A stretch of DNA of 64,000 bases from Anoplolepis gracilipes (GCF_047496725.1 NC_132975.1:15199501-15263500); one strand, 5' to 3'; positions 1-12,293 are shown, counted from the stretch's first letter. Notes: generated from the sequence alone by a model not told the origin. Translations and numbers: made by a program.

Positions 1-548
1 ATCGTAGTCAGTGTATCTGTAATATCTATTTTTATTTATAATTTATATATATATATATATATATATTTGGTAAAAAAGATAAAATTTATAACATACACAT
101 ATATATGTATGTGAGACTTTTCATTATATACATTATTAATAACAATAATACAGTATTAATAATGTCCTTTTTTTAAATTTAAAATTCATTGACATACATC
201 GAAGAATGATTACACCAAAAAGTCAAGTCAATTTGTCTTTAGGTTCTCGATGAAAGTTGCATTAGGAAAACACACAGTGATCGATTGTTTGAAACTTGGT
301 ACCGTATACACGTCCCCTTTCAATGTTATATACCATTCCCCCTATATGAAACTACTATTACGTGACAGATTTTTTTCAATGCTTTTTTACACGTGCGCGA
401 GAATATTAATTATTGAGCATTTAAGAATATATTTTACAAATTCTTGCATTTTATCTTTAATCTTTTGCATTATTCAAAACTTATAAATATCATTGTTTTA
501 TTGTTTTATTTATATATATAAAAATAAAAAAGTTTTAAAAACACGTAC
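1..548. other. non-coding left edge
   Basis: AT-rich sequence with a (TA)n tract at about 44-66. Open frames here are short, use AT-rich codons and have no recognisable motif. If the candidate exon at 549-888 is real, this would be the start of its following intron, because a good donor (GTACGT on the minus strand) sits at 548. Confidence 0.5.
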
Positions 549-888
549 CGACGCCACAGACGACATCATCGTCGTCGTCTCTCTCATCATCCTGTGCATG
601 ATGCTCCGTCATCCTCATGCGAAATTCGGTGATATTACGATGTACAGCAGCATCCTTGAAGAGAGATGTGTCCTTGATTTGTGGATGAATCAAGTTTCTG
701 CAGAGGCGACGGTGCCGGTTTCCGATGCTGAAGATGAGAGAGGACCGCGGGTCCACGGCATGTCGTTTGCGCGATACGGCCACGACGGATTCCGGGGTGT
801 GTGGTAACGTCGCGATGTCCGGCACGTCACTGACAGGCGTCGCGACGCTCTCAACGGCCGGTGGTTGCGGAAAAAGTGGCACATGCAT
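549..888 (-). CDS. candidate first coding exon, unknown protein (partial)
   Basis: The minus strand is open for 113 codons from an ATG at 888, six bases after an in-frame TAA, to a consensus-like donor GTACGT just after 549. The predicted peptide begins MHVPLFPQPP, has a basic middle (GNRHRRLCRNL) and ends in an Asp-rich run (DDERDDDDD). The stretch is clearly richer in GC and CpG than its flanks, as the real exons in this window are. The rest of the gene would lie left of the window. I do not recognise the family. The plus strand is also partly open here, so the strand is not certain and this could be a 5' UTR. Confidence 0.33.
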
Positions 889-1696
889 CGGTTAAGGTCA
901 AGATTATGACCGTGCTCTACAATCCGATCATATTCTTCCGCAATCGATCACGTAATCGTCGATATTTCACGCGTCGTACCTTCCTCGTTTCAGCGTTCCT
1001 CAGAATCCTCCCCAGGAGATTCGTCTCAACTAGGTAACGACGTCCCCGAGCACTTGTTGAATCGGCTCATCCCACAAAGCGTTCCCCAGATGCGCTTCGC
1101 TGGTATTCCCAAGGGACTGTACATTCCCCTGGGAATTCTTTAGAATTTTAACGTCTTGGAAACATGATCTCATGCAAAATTTCTGTCGACATATACATTT
1201 GTTGCACAGTGATTTTATTTTTGTTGTTGGACATACGCCAGCAACGTTTAATTCGCATTATTTATTTTCGATATTCAATCCCAACTTGTGGCAAATATTA
1301 ATCGTTACATATTAGTTCATTGACAGTTGGACTTTTCGATTCTAATAATTTTGATTTGTCGCACGATCGCGCTTTACCTATCTGTTGTAGGACTTTTTTT
1401 GTTGCTTATTCATCTAAGAACATAAAAGAGTTGAATCGATGAACTCTGCATGGAAACAATGCTTATATACTTTATTAATAATAAACTGTCTCTACGCTGT
1501 TGAATACACATGTGAATTATAGCATAATAACTAATTTATGATTTTTAACTTGATAATCAGCATGTGCCGTATCTTTCACTTACCTAATTTACCAACTATA
1601 AATATTCTTAAATAGATATTTTGATAAATATATTTGTCATGATCAAGTTTACTCGAATTACTTCGAAATATTTCGAATCTTATCGTCAAATTCATA
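889..1696. other. no supported gene
   Basis: The first 250 bases stay moderately GC-rich and could be 5' UTR or promoter of the candidate minus-strand exon next to it. The rest is ordinary AT-rich sequence. I see no RNA gene or repeat. Confidence 0.4.
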
Positions 1697-1850
1697 ATGA
1701 AGAAAACAAAAAAAAACAGGAAAAGAGATGAGCAAGATTATAACATCGGCGATTCGACACCTCGAAGAATCATGGAACTACTGAAATCTCGTGAAAATTT
1801 CGTGCATTCGGCGCATTGCACTGCTGCACAACCGGAAGGGAGTGCTATAG
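1697..1850 (+). CDS. weak candidate exon, unknown
   Basis: An ATG-initiated frame of 51 codons plus one base, starting MKKTKKNRKRDEQDY, ends at a donor-like GTATAC at 1851. Codon use is mixed and the peptide contains a plausible helical stretch (RRIMELLKSREN). No partner exon could be joined confidently and no family is recognised. It may be a chance open frame. Confidence 0.18.
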
Positions 1851-2660
1851 GTATACAATACTTTTCTGTGTATGCGAATCGCTGAAATTAGAATACGCTT
1901 TTGGAATCAATGTAGACGACTCTTAAATGATCCATAGTATTTTGTCTAGAACTAATTGCACACGTGTCTCACCTTCGATTCGACATACATATTCATAGAT
2001 AAATCCGGGATGATAGTGCATCTACTATTCGACTATAGCGTACTGCAATCATGGGCACGTGGTTGTATAATTGTTGTAATGCATCACGCAATACGCCAAT
2101 TTGCGCCAAGTACAATTTCTGTAATACACAACAATCGTTAATATTAATAATGTAATAATAATTTGTAATTTTAATTGTTATATTTTACTTATATAATTAT
2201 TATTCGTATCTTTATTTGCTATATATTTTACATTGTATTTGTTTCACAGTTCTTTCTCCTCGTATGTAATTTTCATCGTTTAAAAATATGTAAAATATGT
2301 AAATAATATTCTCCGTTCTCTCTGCGCAAAGTAACATGTATCTTCGATACGCGCTTATTATTGAATTATCGATCATATGACCTTGTTTTCTCGCGTACAT
2401 TGTCCTCGCGTGTGCAGTGCTTTATTATTCCGATTAGATTCCGTATCATAGCTCATAGCTTATAGATACAAACTTTCAATATTCGACAATATACACAAAT
2501 GAAATATAAGACATTGAAAACTAAAAAAATATATAATAAATACAAAAGAAAATTAACACTAACGATAAGTTAAAATTTAGAAATTAAAATGAAAGATATA
2601 TTTTAGATTATTAATAAAAATAATTATAGATATAATTTAAAATCTACATGTCATTAGCGA

Positions 2661-2890
2661 TCTTATTTGTTCTTTTCCTCTACCTGCAATCGCGGTTTTG
2701 CTCGGCTGCGCATCCAACAGCGTTTGCGCGACATCGATCCACGATATTTCGCGGTCTCGCCCCTCGGTAAACGTCACCCAGTGGCAGTTCGACACTGCGG
2801 ATGTTCCTCGGAGAATCCGCTGTTTGCGCTTATAATATGGAACATTGTTCTACTGTTCTCGATCGACGACGAGATCGAGGAATTTCTGAG
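2661..2890 (+). other. GC-rich block with donor site; possible 5' exon
   Basis: A block of exon-like composition ends at the donor GTGCGTGAG (2891). One frame is open throughout, but joining it to the next exon (acceptor at 3661-3662) puts a stop at the junction. If this is an exon of the B4GAT1-like gene it is therefore probably 5' UTR. It could also belong to an unrelated transcript. Confidence 0.2.
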
Positions 2891-3328
2891 GTGCGTGAGT
2901 TTAGGACCCTTCATTATTGATTTGTCAATTATAGCTTTACTTGCATGTGTCAAACATATCGCTTCTTAAAATCGCTCCACATTGCTAAAAATATAACAGC
3001 AACTGAAGATTAAACAATATAGATAATATAGAATAATTACGTTTTAACTTAAGCTATCGCATAAAAAAGCATGTTAAAAAATAAGAGCGTTAATTTATCT
3101 GTATAAAATATTCATCCGTATAAAATAATGCTATATGAAAAATAAATATGATAAAAATATAGATTGCCACAATTGTATTAAATTTATAATTCTAACATAT
3201 ATCGAAGATAAAGTTCGACATAAATTGCATAAAAAACGTGAACATTAAATATATTTACAAAATAGGTATAAATATCATTTTTTTAAATAATATTATATTA
3301 TTTTAGATAAAAAATATTATCGTCATAT

Positions 3329-3456
3329 ATTTATCAAAAATCGAAGTATTTCTTTGACATAATTTTTAATTTTCTTTTGTGAAAATAGTTTTATTTATCA
3401 AAAATCGAAGTATTTCTTTGACATAATTTTTAATTTTCTTTTGTGAAAATAGTTTT
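3329..3456. repeat. perfect 64-bp tandem duplication
   Basis: Two adjacent copies, 3329-3392 and 3393-3456, are identical over 64 bases. They are followed by the first few bases of a third copy. The identity in an AT-rich non-coding region points to a recent duplication (or an assembly duplication). Confidence 0.9.
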
Positions 3457-3673
3457 ATTTAAAAAAAAAGATAATTATATATTCTCAAATAATGTTCGCG
3501 AAAAAGTCTAATAGTTGGCTAGGGAATACGTTGTAACGTCTCCCTCCCAGGATAACTTCCTAGACCCTCTTGACATGAGACATGCTATCGTATCTCTTAA
3601 TTTTGTAAAAGACCTTAGATAAAAAACTAAATTAAACTAATTATATTTATGTGTATCCTCAGATAAGAAAGCG

Positions 3674-6600
3674 ATGCGCAGCCTTGCTCGTAGGCTACTA
3701 GTATGGCCGGCATTCGTGTTATCCCTTCTGGTGGCTGGTCGTTTATTATTCGGCCGCGACTTTCGATTGCCAACAACAACAATTGTTTTTCATGACGACG
3801 ATAGCATCTCGATACCGAGCAATGGCCATACGCATTCGCAGCAAGACTCTGGTCCGCCAGGACCGCCCGCTTATGCGGCAGGCATGTACATGGCGGGTCG
3901 GCGACCCCGCAACGGAAGTGCCTGCAAGTGGTACCACGGTCTGCCGGATGTCCTTTCTTATCCACCGTCCAGGCTCACTTGGAGCCCCGAGATCGGCGAG
4001 AAGAGCCCTTACAGGTACAAGACCATACAAAAGATTGTTAATAAAATTTTATTTTAATAAAAAATATATAATAATATCGAAAGCAGAGTACGGAGAAAAA
4101 AAGGTTTACTTGCACAGAGAATTAATGCTGTCGCATAACAAATTTCATCAATTAAGTATCATATTAACAAAAAAAAAATTTTAATTAAAATATTTATTTT
4201 TGTTAAATATTGTGAAAAAGATAGATTACTCTGCTCGTCGTTGTACGAATGAATTTAATATTCGGCAATATTTTTCTCACGTAAATAAAACATCGAATAA
4301 TTCATTATGAAAGTAAATTGTATGTTGAGTCTCTTTCACGTCGAATATAAACGAAAATAAACGGGTGACGATTTTGTTGCGATGGCAAGATTCTTTTTCT
4401 CCGTGCAGGGTCCTACCGTTCGTGTTACGCGGCGCTACCGAAGCGACAGACGGATTGCCCCAGGTCACGCTGTCCACACATGCCACCGCCGATCAGGTTT
4501 ACGGGATCGTGGAACTGGCCAGACGATGGGAGGGACCGCTCAGCCTGGCGGTGTTCGCGCCAGGCCTCGACGCCGGCCTTGCTGTCGCTCAGCTTGATCG
4601 GGCCTGTCGGTGCGAGCCTGCCATGTACAAGGTCTCCCTCAATTTCAAATGTCACGATTTTCGTGTGTCATGCAACACTTATCGACTCTCAAAGTTTTCA
4701 TATTTTCGTCGATATTCCTAGGAATCTATAAATACAAGATGAACGCTTCTAGAACAACCTATAATAAAAAAAGATACTTTACATTTTATCGCGTACATAC
4801 AAGTAATTTTTTATAGATATATTTTTTGTTAGTTTTTATGAAAATTATTTCATCAGTTTGCTTATTTAAACATAATTTTCGTTTTTTTATAGATATCGCA
4901 TAAACAGACTATAGTTTAGTTTTTTTTTACGATTAAAATATCTAATTCTTTAGACACACGAGATCGTTCATATGGCATACATCAGTTGAAACGGATTCGA
5001 TACGTCTGTTACAAAAGCATGATTGACGCGAATTCCGTTATAGCAACACGCACACCTACAATTAGCATAACCGTTTTAATCCATATGGAATGCCAATTGT
5101 CTACGGCCTCACTTAAGAATCTAAGGATTAAGATTATTTAATTATGTGCAATTCGTAAGTAGAAGCTGTAGACAAACTCTGCTGAACTGATAATAATACC
5201 GAATAAATAAATAATATATATATATATATATATTTTGGAAATAATTTAAAATTTAAGATCTACTAATCTCTTTCGAGTAAAAATTCATAATATTATTACG
5301 AGCTGTTATCTATTATATTAGATACCATAACAATATTTTAATAAAATTAATTTTAATGAAAAGTGATATATATATTCGATTGATTATTGATGCAATATTT
5401 TTTCATCTGTCCCTCTTAGGAGACACGGCATTATCTACCTATGCTTTCTCCTTATTATCCTCTTGGTTTCATATTTGCTACAATGCAGAATTCGCATTTT
5501 GATCTAAGGATTTAACGATCGCAGGTTTCCGTCCACCTGGTGTTTCCGGCTGGTCGACCGCCCGCTCTGAGTGTGGTCAGTCGTGCTCAAGGCGATTGCG
5601 CCGCATCCGATCTTCAATGGCGACAGGCCGAGACCGAGAGGCAAAAGAGAAGCATGACCTATCCCATCAACGTCGCCCGGAACGTGGCGAGAACAGTGAC
5701 AAACACCTCCCGCGTGCTGGTCTCGGACATCGAGCTACTGCCGAGCGCACGGCTGGCTTCCGGTTTCATAGACATGGTACGTCGAAGGCCGCCCAAAGTT
5801 GGCGTAATCTTCGTCGTGCCCGTCTTCGAGGTAGAGTCCAACGAACCGCCACCGGCGACGAAACGCGAGCTCCTCGCCGCCTGCCGAGCCGGTCTAGCGG
5901 TGTATTTTCATAGGTAAATTTGTATGTAGATTTATCTCGGGAATGTCCTAGACTAAAATACAGATACACCTAAAGACTAATGTACGTTCAAATATAATAT
6001 GTCGACGACGACAGCAATAAGATGATCTCTTCGCAGATTCCTCTGTCCACACTGCCAGCGATTTCCCGGACTGACCAGGTGGTTGATCAGGCCGGATCCG
6101 GGCAGGGTTCGACCGCTGATTGTTACCAAAAGGGAATATCCGCATCACAGGTGGGAACCGGTTTTCATCGGCACCCGCGAGGATCCGCTCTACACGGAAG
6201 AGATGTCCTGGGAAGGGAAACAGGACAAAATGGCTCAGGTATTTTATTTAAATATAGACTTTCTCCCAAATTAAATGAAGAATAATTTATATATATCTAG
6301 AAAAAAAAATATATATAATATATATATATTTAAAATATTAAAAATTATATAATAAAATATTTAAAAAATATATAATTATATATATCTCTGGAAAAAAATA
6401 TATTTATATATAAAATTTATTTATAATTAAATATATAAATTATATTATTATTTATTATATGTATATGTAAATTTTTAAAATTTATATATAATATATTTAG
6501 GGATTATATAAATTAATTCATATATACCTTTGTTGCTTTTATATCATCAGAATTCTGTCTTATTCTACATAGATGTTCGAGATGTGTCTTCTGAATTATC

Positions 6601-6788
6601 GACTAGTTGTGCTCGATGGTGCCTTTTTAGTGCATACTCCAGGAATCAAGCGGAAAACGCACAAGATCAATACGGCTACGCAAGAGTACTTCCGGCCGCA
6701 CGAGAGGCGAAACGCCAGGATCTATCAACGCGTGACAAAACGTCTAATCAAACAATATCCGGTTAATCGTAAATGCGCGCATCAATAA
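3674..6788 (+). CDS. beta-1,4-glucuronyltransferase 1-like (GT49 family)
   Basis: Five coding exons: 3674-4014, 4409-4631, 5525-5913, 6037-6238 and 6573-6788, giving 456 aa; all phases close. The fourth intron is preceded by a clean CAG|GT; the second donor (AAG|GTCTCC) is weak. The protein is a type II Golgi membrane enzyme: a signal anchor at about residues 7-25 (LLVWPAFVLSLLVAG), a stem of about 90 residues, then the lumenal catalytic domain. Family landmarks are TLSTHATADQVYGI, the YPINVARNVAR segment, VLVSDIELLPS (DIE at 256-258, the place of the metal-binding DxD) and the C-terminal cluster YEMSW/FEMCLLNYRLVVLDGAF-like region ending in HTPG. In vertebrates B4GAT1 adds glucuronic acid to the dystroglycan O-mannose glycan that LARGE extends. 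Insects carry several GT49 paralogues, so the exact substrate here is inferred only. An AATAAA lies at 7001-7006. Confidence 0.88.
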
Positions 6789-8190
6789 GATTTTTAAAGA
6801 TTAATTCTTCCTCCTTAAGAAAAAAATAAGGAAAAAATAGAAAGAGATCGCTTCGACGTGGTGCCTGAGATATATGTATATATATATATATCTATGTATA
6901 CGAACGATAGAAAAATATTTTTCGGTGACGTCGCGAATTTTAATTAGACTTATAGAAGAATATATTATCAATCGTTTTTTTCGAATATATCACTATCGGA
7001 AATAAAGAATTTTTATACGCAAGCAAGTAAATTTTAAGAAGCATTTTGAAGGTAAAAAAATATATACCTTTCGCATACATCGATCATCCCTTCCGATTAA
7101 ACATAGAATATATACTTGACATTTGATGTATAGATATTTTTCATTGAATAATAATAATACATATCGACGCATTTTCATGTAAATTAAATGCTAAGCCGCA
7201 AAACCCATTGACGCACGTAACGTCAATGCCGCAACATTCGCAAATAAAAGGTTTGTCTTTTATTCCTGCACTTCTGAACTAGTGCAGTAAGTTAGAAGGA
7301 GAAAAAGTATATTTGTCCTAGTCTAACTTATTGCACTAGTTCAGAAGTACAGAAATAAAAAAACAAACCTAAAAAAGGCCAGTGTCACGGCCTTTATGCA
7401 GGCTAGGATTTTAAAATAGCTGCATCAAGGTGAGTTACTATTGGTCGCTACACCACGAGAAACCATTTCAACGAACACACTTTTAACGAGCTATGTTTCA
7501 AAGCGATTAGCATTTCGGAGCATAAAAAAAGCCATAGGTATTCTCATTTCAATTGCAAAAATGCAATATAATCTCGCGTGAAAATTATCATCAAACTCTC
7601 AATATACGTCACTGATAATACAATACGGATATCAATTGCTGGAAATCGAATCAATGTCATTCGATATAAATGTAACAAGCTCATATTCTCGCGGCCGTTT
7701 GATGACTCACCGGTAACCACAAAATTTTTTCTAATTCCTGACGTGATAAAAACTACGCACGACACGTAGCATACGATATATGTATAACACATTTATTTAT
7801 ATAATAAAAGTAAAGTCATCGTAAATAATAAAGTTGCTAATGTAAAAGTATAAATAATAGCTATAGCTCTGAATCACCAAATAAGGTCGAAGAGGGAAGG
7901 GGAAAGATCCACCCGTTGCCGATTCCATGGAAACGTCAGTAGAAAAAAAAATACAGAGCGAACGACGAGGGAGGAGGGAGAGGGAGAATACGAGAATCAG
8001 CGAGCGAGAGAAGGATGGAGGGACTTCCCACTGCAGCTGCGTAGATCGGATGCGATCGGACGTGCTCGTCCTTGCCGGGCGCGCCTCTCGCCGGAACGTC
8101 GAAACGCTAGCCGCTGGCCGCTGGTACGCACGCACGCACGCACGCACGCACGCACGGGCGGGCAAGTCTCGTGCGGTAATCATTAATTAA
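6789..8190. other. intergenic between B4GAT1-like gene and ceramide synthase
   Basis: Contains the probable 3' UTR of the upstream gene, a long imperfect hairpin (7250-7369), and from about 7870 a GC/CpG-rich segment with an (ACGC)n run at about 8126-8157. That segment probably marks the promoter region of the ceramide synthase. Open frames in it run through the repeat on both strands and look like shadows. Confidence 0.5.
7250..7369. repeat. hairpin-forming inverted repeat (MITE-like)
   Basis: Left arm 7250-7295 and right arm 7323-7369 are reverse complements with only a few mismatches, over about 46 bases each. They share the core CACTTCTGAACTAGTGCA and a GGTTTGT terminus, with a short spacer between. 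No clear target-site duplication is visible. It may be a small foldback element or a structured non-coding RNA segment. Confidence 0.75.
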
Positions 8191-8464
8191 TTAGAGGTAT
8201 ATCTCGCGTTCTATAACGGCGCGCCGAGGGCCGAGGTTGACAGTATTGGTGCGACCAGTATCAAAGCGGTGAAACAGCATAGTCACGCGGCCAAATGGGC
8301 TCGTTATCTCGATCGTATGACAACCGCTCCTCCCGCTTCTGGTGGTAGTGGCAATAAGTTCCAGTGGGTTACGATGGAGTAATGATAACGAGACTTTGAC
8401 CAGTGTCTTATGAAGCTTGACCGGCTTCGGTCGTAGATATCCATTTCGACTAGTCTTCTCGCGA

Positions 8465-8466
<2 letters not shown>

Positions 8467-8520
<54 letters not shown>

Positions 8521-8521
8521 T
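8467..8521. repeat. (CT)n microsatellite followed by T run
   Basis: About 22 CT dinucleotides followed by nine T. It lies inside the likely 5' UTR or promoter of the ceramide synthase gene. Confidence 0.9.
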
Positions 8522-8696
8522 CCCTTATTACGACAAGATTTATCAAAGTGTCATTTTGATAGCGCGACCAGAAGTGTGCTACAGTAGGAGCCAGCAGAAA
8601 CGACACAGTCTGTGTGGTACAAGCTACAAGCATACACGATCTCTCTTCACACCTTTTTTTTGTCCGTCCAGTGGCACGTTTCATTTTGTCAGATAC

Positions 8697-9050
8697 ATGA
8701 GGAAGCAGCCGCTCCGAGTAAGTATCTGTTTGTTGTACCTAAAATATCTTGCCGATTAACCTTTCCTCGCGGTGTATTTATTCGCACGTGAGTAGTAGAA
8801 TCCCGCGTTTCAAACATATTCTTCCGGTAAATGTATAGTGGTGAAAGATGAAATATAATTTTGACATTAATTTTCTTTCTTCTATAACTATTTCTTTTTT
8901 GTATTACTTGAATATAAATCAACTGATGTAATTAAATGTTGCAGTTGACACTCGTAACTAAAATTGCAAACGATTACAATATATTGCTCCTTTATGTTAT
9001 CATAAATTATATGCTGATACATTTGTACTTTACAGACTATAGAGAAATGA
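8697..9050 (+). promoter_or_regulatory. spliced uORF overlapping the ceramide synthase start codon
   Basis: The exon ending at 8717 (donor CGA|GTAAGTAT) contains an ATG at 8697. Spliced to the acceptor at 9033-9035, it reads MRKQPLRTIEK and stops at TGA 9048-9050. This stop overlaps the main ATG (9047-9049) as ATGA. That arrangement would limit translation of the main frame to reinitiation or leaky scanning. The 5' end of the transcript is unknown, so the uORF is present only if transcription starts before 8697. Confidence 0.5.
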
Positions 9051-11028
9051 ATATCTTGAAAAATATTTCGGCGACCTTCTGGTCGCCGGACGTCTGGTTG
9101 CCTCCTAATATAACATGGGATGATATCAGTCCGAATGCAGACAATAAATATGCCAATTATCAGCATTTAATATTTCCTTTGCCTATGGCATTTGTTCTAC
9201 TAGGGATAAGATATACTCTTGAAAGGTAAAGTCCTATGCAAAAGTTTTTTTTTTTTTTTTTTTATTTTGTCTTTATATTTTTATTTTAAAAATATTAATA
9301 TTGACTTCTAAAAAGTTAGGAATATATATCAAATGAATGCATAATGTTTAAATTGGTATTATAAATTAGAAAAATATTTAATATATGTTAAAAAATGTAT
9401 AGAATTTTGAAAAAAGCTAATCTAATCAATATTAACTAGATTAGCTTTTTTTCAAAAATCTGAAAAAAAAACTTCATAATTCATATCTTTTATACAGGTA
9501 TTGGTTTGCTCCCTTTGGAAGGTCAATTGGTATAAAAAATACCAGAAGCAAACGAGCAGTACCCAATGAAATATTAGAAAAAGCGTACCTTAATAAGAAA
9601 ACTAAATATAAGCAGGTAAGTTATGCTAATTTGTTGTACAAAAAATTCTAGATACGCAACAGAAAACTCAAATTTTTTATTGATATACAATAAATTATTT
9701 TCATAAATAATATTAAAACATCATTATATTAAAGCATTAAAATACAAATTGAAGCATTAGTCGATGGTTTTGTATGTATATTATTTGCATGTTAAGTGAC
9801 GCACAATCATGTAACACACAATTGTATTTTAAGATTTCAGGATTGGCTAAACAACTAGATTGGTCTGAAAGGCAAGTGGAGAGATGGCTACGATTACGTC
9901 GTTCTCAAGATAAACCATCTACTCTCACAAAGTTTTGTGAAAGCAGGTCAGTTATCTTAATTAACTGTACAACTTGCAAAAATTGCTTAACAAGCAAAGA
10001 AATAATATACATAATCTTTTCTTTTAGTTGGAGATGTTTCTATTATATATATTCGTTCTTTTACGGCCTTATTATTCTATGGGACAAACCATGGCTTTGG
10101 GACATAAAGCATTGTTATTATAATTATCCTTATCATCCTGTTACCAATGATGTATGGTGGTATTATATGATATCAATGGCATTTTATTGGGCATTAAGCT
10201 TCTCTCAATTCTTCGATGTGAAGAGAAAAGATTTCTGGCAAATGTTCATTCACCACATAGCGACAATTTCACTCATGTGTTTCTCATGGGTCGGAAACTT
10301 AACGAGGATTGGTTCTTTGGTTTTGTTAGTACACGACTGTGCAGATATACTCTTGGAGGTAAGAGTTTAAATTGCTCGTGGCGATATTTCGTATATTTTA
10401 ATTCATATAAATTATTTTTTGATTCTTTCAGGCGGCCAAAATGGGCAAGTATGCGAATTATCAAAAGCTATGTGATTGTACATTTGTCGTATTTACAGTT
10501 CTGTGGGTTGTGACACGTATAGGTGTATATCCATTTTGGATAATATATAGGTATGTATTAGTATATCTTTGTTTAATTCAATTAAATATACATTTCATGA
10601 ACACAGATTGATCCAAACTTATTATATGTTACAGCACATCTATAGAGGCGCCTAAGATAGTGCCGATGTTCCCTGCATATTATATCTTTAATTCTTTATT
10701 AATTTTACTACTGTTTCTCCACTTGATTTGGACTTATTTAATCCTTAAAATTGCATATAACGCTTTCAATGCTGGTCAGGTACGTGGTGTTGACTTATAC
10801 AAATTGTCGCGTGCACGTTCGTTGAAACATTTTTTCTATATCAATGAATAAATGCAGATTTATATGCTAATCTTTTCTTCTTTTTCTTTGGAAAAAATAT
10901 TACAGATGGAAGGTGATATTCGCAGTAATAGCAGCGATGACGTATCTGATACTTCGGTCAATAATACTCCCGTAAACAACACAGCAAATTATATTAACAA
11001 AACCAATTCAAGAGCAAAAGCCCACTAA
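9047..11028 (+). CDS. schlank: ceramide synthase (schlank/CerS5-6 type)
   Basis: Seven coding exons: 9047-9225, 9498-9615, 9834-9946, 10028-10358, 10432-10550, 10635-10779 and 10906-11028, giving 375 aa. The third acceptor is the AAG at 9831-9833, not the more obvious TTTCAG at 9840, because only the former keeps the frame. The enzyme is a multipass ER membrane protein that N-acylates sphingoid bases with fatty acyl-CoA to make (dihydro)ceramide. Visible parts are an N-terminal N-glycosylation sequon (NIS, residues 5-7), a first membrane span, a homeobox-derived segment (about 75-137; LDWSERQVERWLRLRR), and the TLC domain. The Lag1 signature carries the HH pair at 212-213 (MFIHHIATISLMCFSW) and HDCAD at 239-243. 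The tail is polar, Asn/Ser-rich and probably cytosolic. AATAAA occurs at 11136-11141. Confidence 0.95.
9404..9448. repeat. short intronic stem-loop
   Basis: Within the first intron of the ceramide synthase, TTTTGAAAAAAGCTAATCTA is followed after about 12 bases by its reverse complement with one extra T. The roughly 20-bp stem could be a chance structure in AT-rich DNA. Confidence 0.6.
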
Positions 11029-11408
11029 CAAACAGCATGCTAGACGATATACTAGTATTATTTTTTGAACCATTTCCAAGGCAGAAAACTCATCCGGACG
11101 TTTTAGTCAGGTGCTAATCTCTCTTTTACAAGTATAATAAAATTCTTCAATACAATTTTAATCTCGTAATCGAAGGCATTAACATTAACGTGTCTAATCT
11201 CGTATAAAATTAATTTCTTTTTCTTTTTTTCTTTTTGGATAATATTTTCCTTAAAACTTCAATGATTTATAAATCTACTTACAATTGTGTCATACATTTG
11301 CGTTAAGAACAATATTACATACAAAGGACAACGAAAAAGAGAAATAACAAGGAATGCAATCCCCATTATTCATATCGCAAATGTATATGTTTACTTTATT
11401 TAAGAATT

Positions 11409-11472
<64 letters not shown>

Positions 11473-12173
11473 CATTATACCTTAATACATTCTTTAAACG
11501 AATTAATGCTTAGTTAAGATAAGAATGGACCAAAGCTGAAAGATAATGTTCAGTGTCTGAACTCCACCTACTTTCTCCAAGTCTAATACTGCGTTACTAT
11601 TTTGAAAAATGTATTTATTTATTTTCATATACTTTGTGAGCATCAGTCAGAATAATCAATTAAGTAAGAATATATTCAATAAATTTCTACTAATTATAAT
11701 TACACACACACACACATTCTCACACATTTTCATTAACATATACTCTATCTTAAAAGGACTTCTCTTTCTCTCGTTATATAAAGGTCAACCAAATATGTTT
11801 GTGTGCTAGTACATAATCTATAAAAAATGCGATAATTTAAGTATATTGCTAAATGTATTTTGCGGTATTTATCTATCGCTTTAGGTTGTTGCAATTTTTG
11901 CATTTATCAACGTAATATTACGTAAATTGTACGTTGTACTTATAATGTGAGCCTTTGTACAAGTCATTGGGATTAATTATTCTTACATAATACAATTGCA
12001 ACGTCGTCCTCTTGTATCTCTAATAAAATTTCCTTGCCGATTCTTGGATTTTCGAATTTTACTTTACATTCCCGTTACAGTCTAAAAAAAATCGCATCAA
12101 ATATTAAAATTGTGAAATTACATTTGAAATATCCGCCATTGCAAGAAGAAAGCTCCTTTTTACAGTTGACCTA

Positions 12174-12293
12174 GGGTGCGTTCAGGGAGACGCTATTAGC
12201 GCCAACAGTGTCGTTTTATCTTTGTTCAACTTTTAATGAGTAACAAAGACAACGACACTGTTAGCGCTAATAGTATCCCCCCGAACGCGCCCC
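12174..12293. mobile_element. palindromic MITE, family A, copy 1
   Basis: An approximately 120-bp element is flanked by TA on both sides (12172-12173 and 12294-12295). Terminal inverted repeats of about 50 bases start GGG(C)TGCGTTC and contain CTATTAGCGC and AACAGTGTCGTT. A short middle contains TTGTTCAACTTTTAATGAG. TA target-site duplications suit Tc1/mariner-superfamily mobilisation. A related, partly deleted copy lies at 45571-45660. It carries no coding capacity. Confidence 0.8.

Noticed and set aside
9837..9840. TTTCAG as acceptor of the third ceramide synthase exon
   Set aside because: Starting at 9841 after the CAG|GTAAGT donor gives an immediate stop; the AAG seven bases earlier restores the conserved homeobox-like frame.
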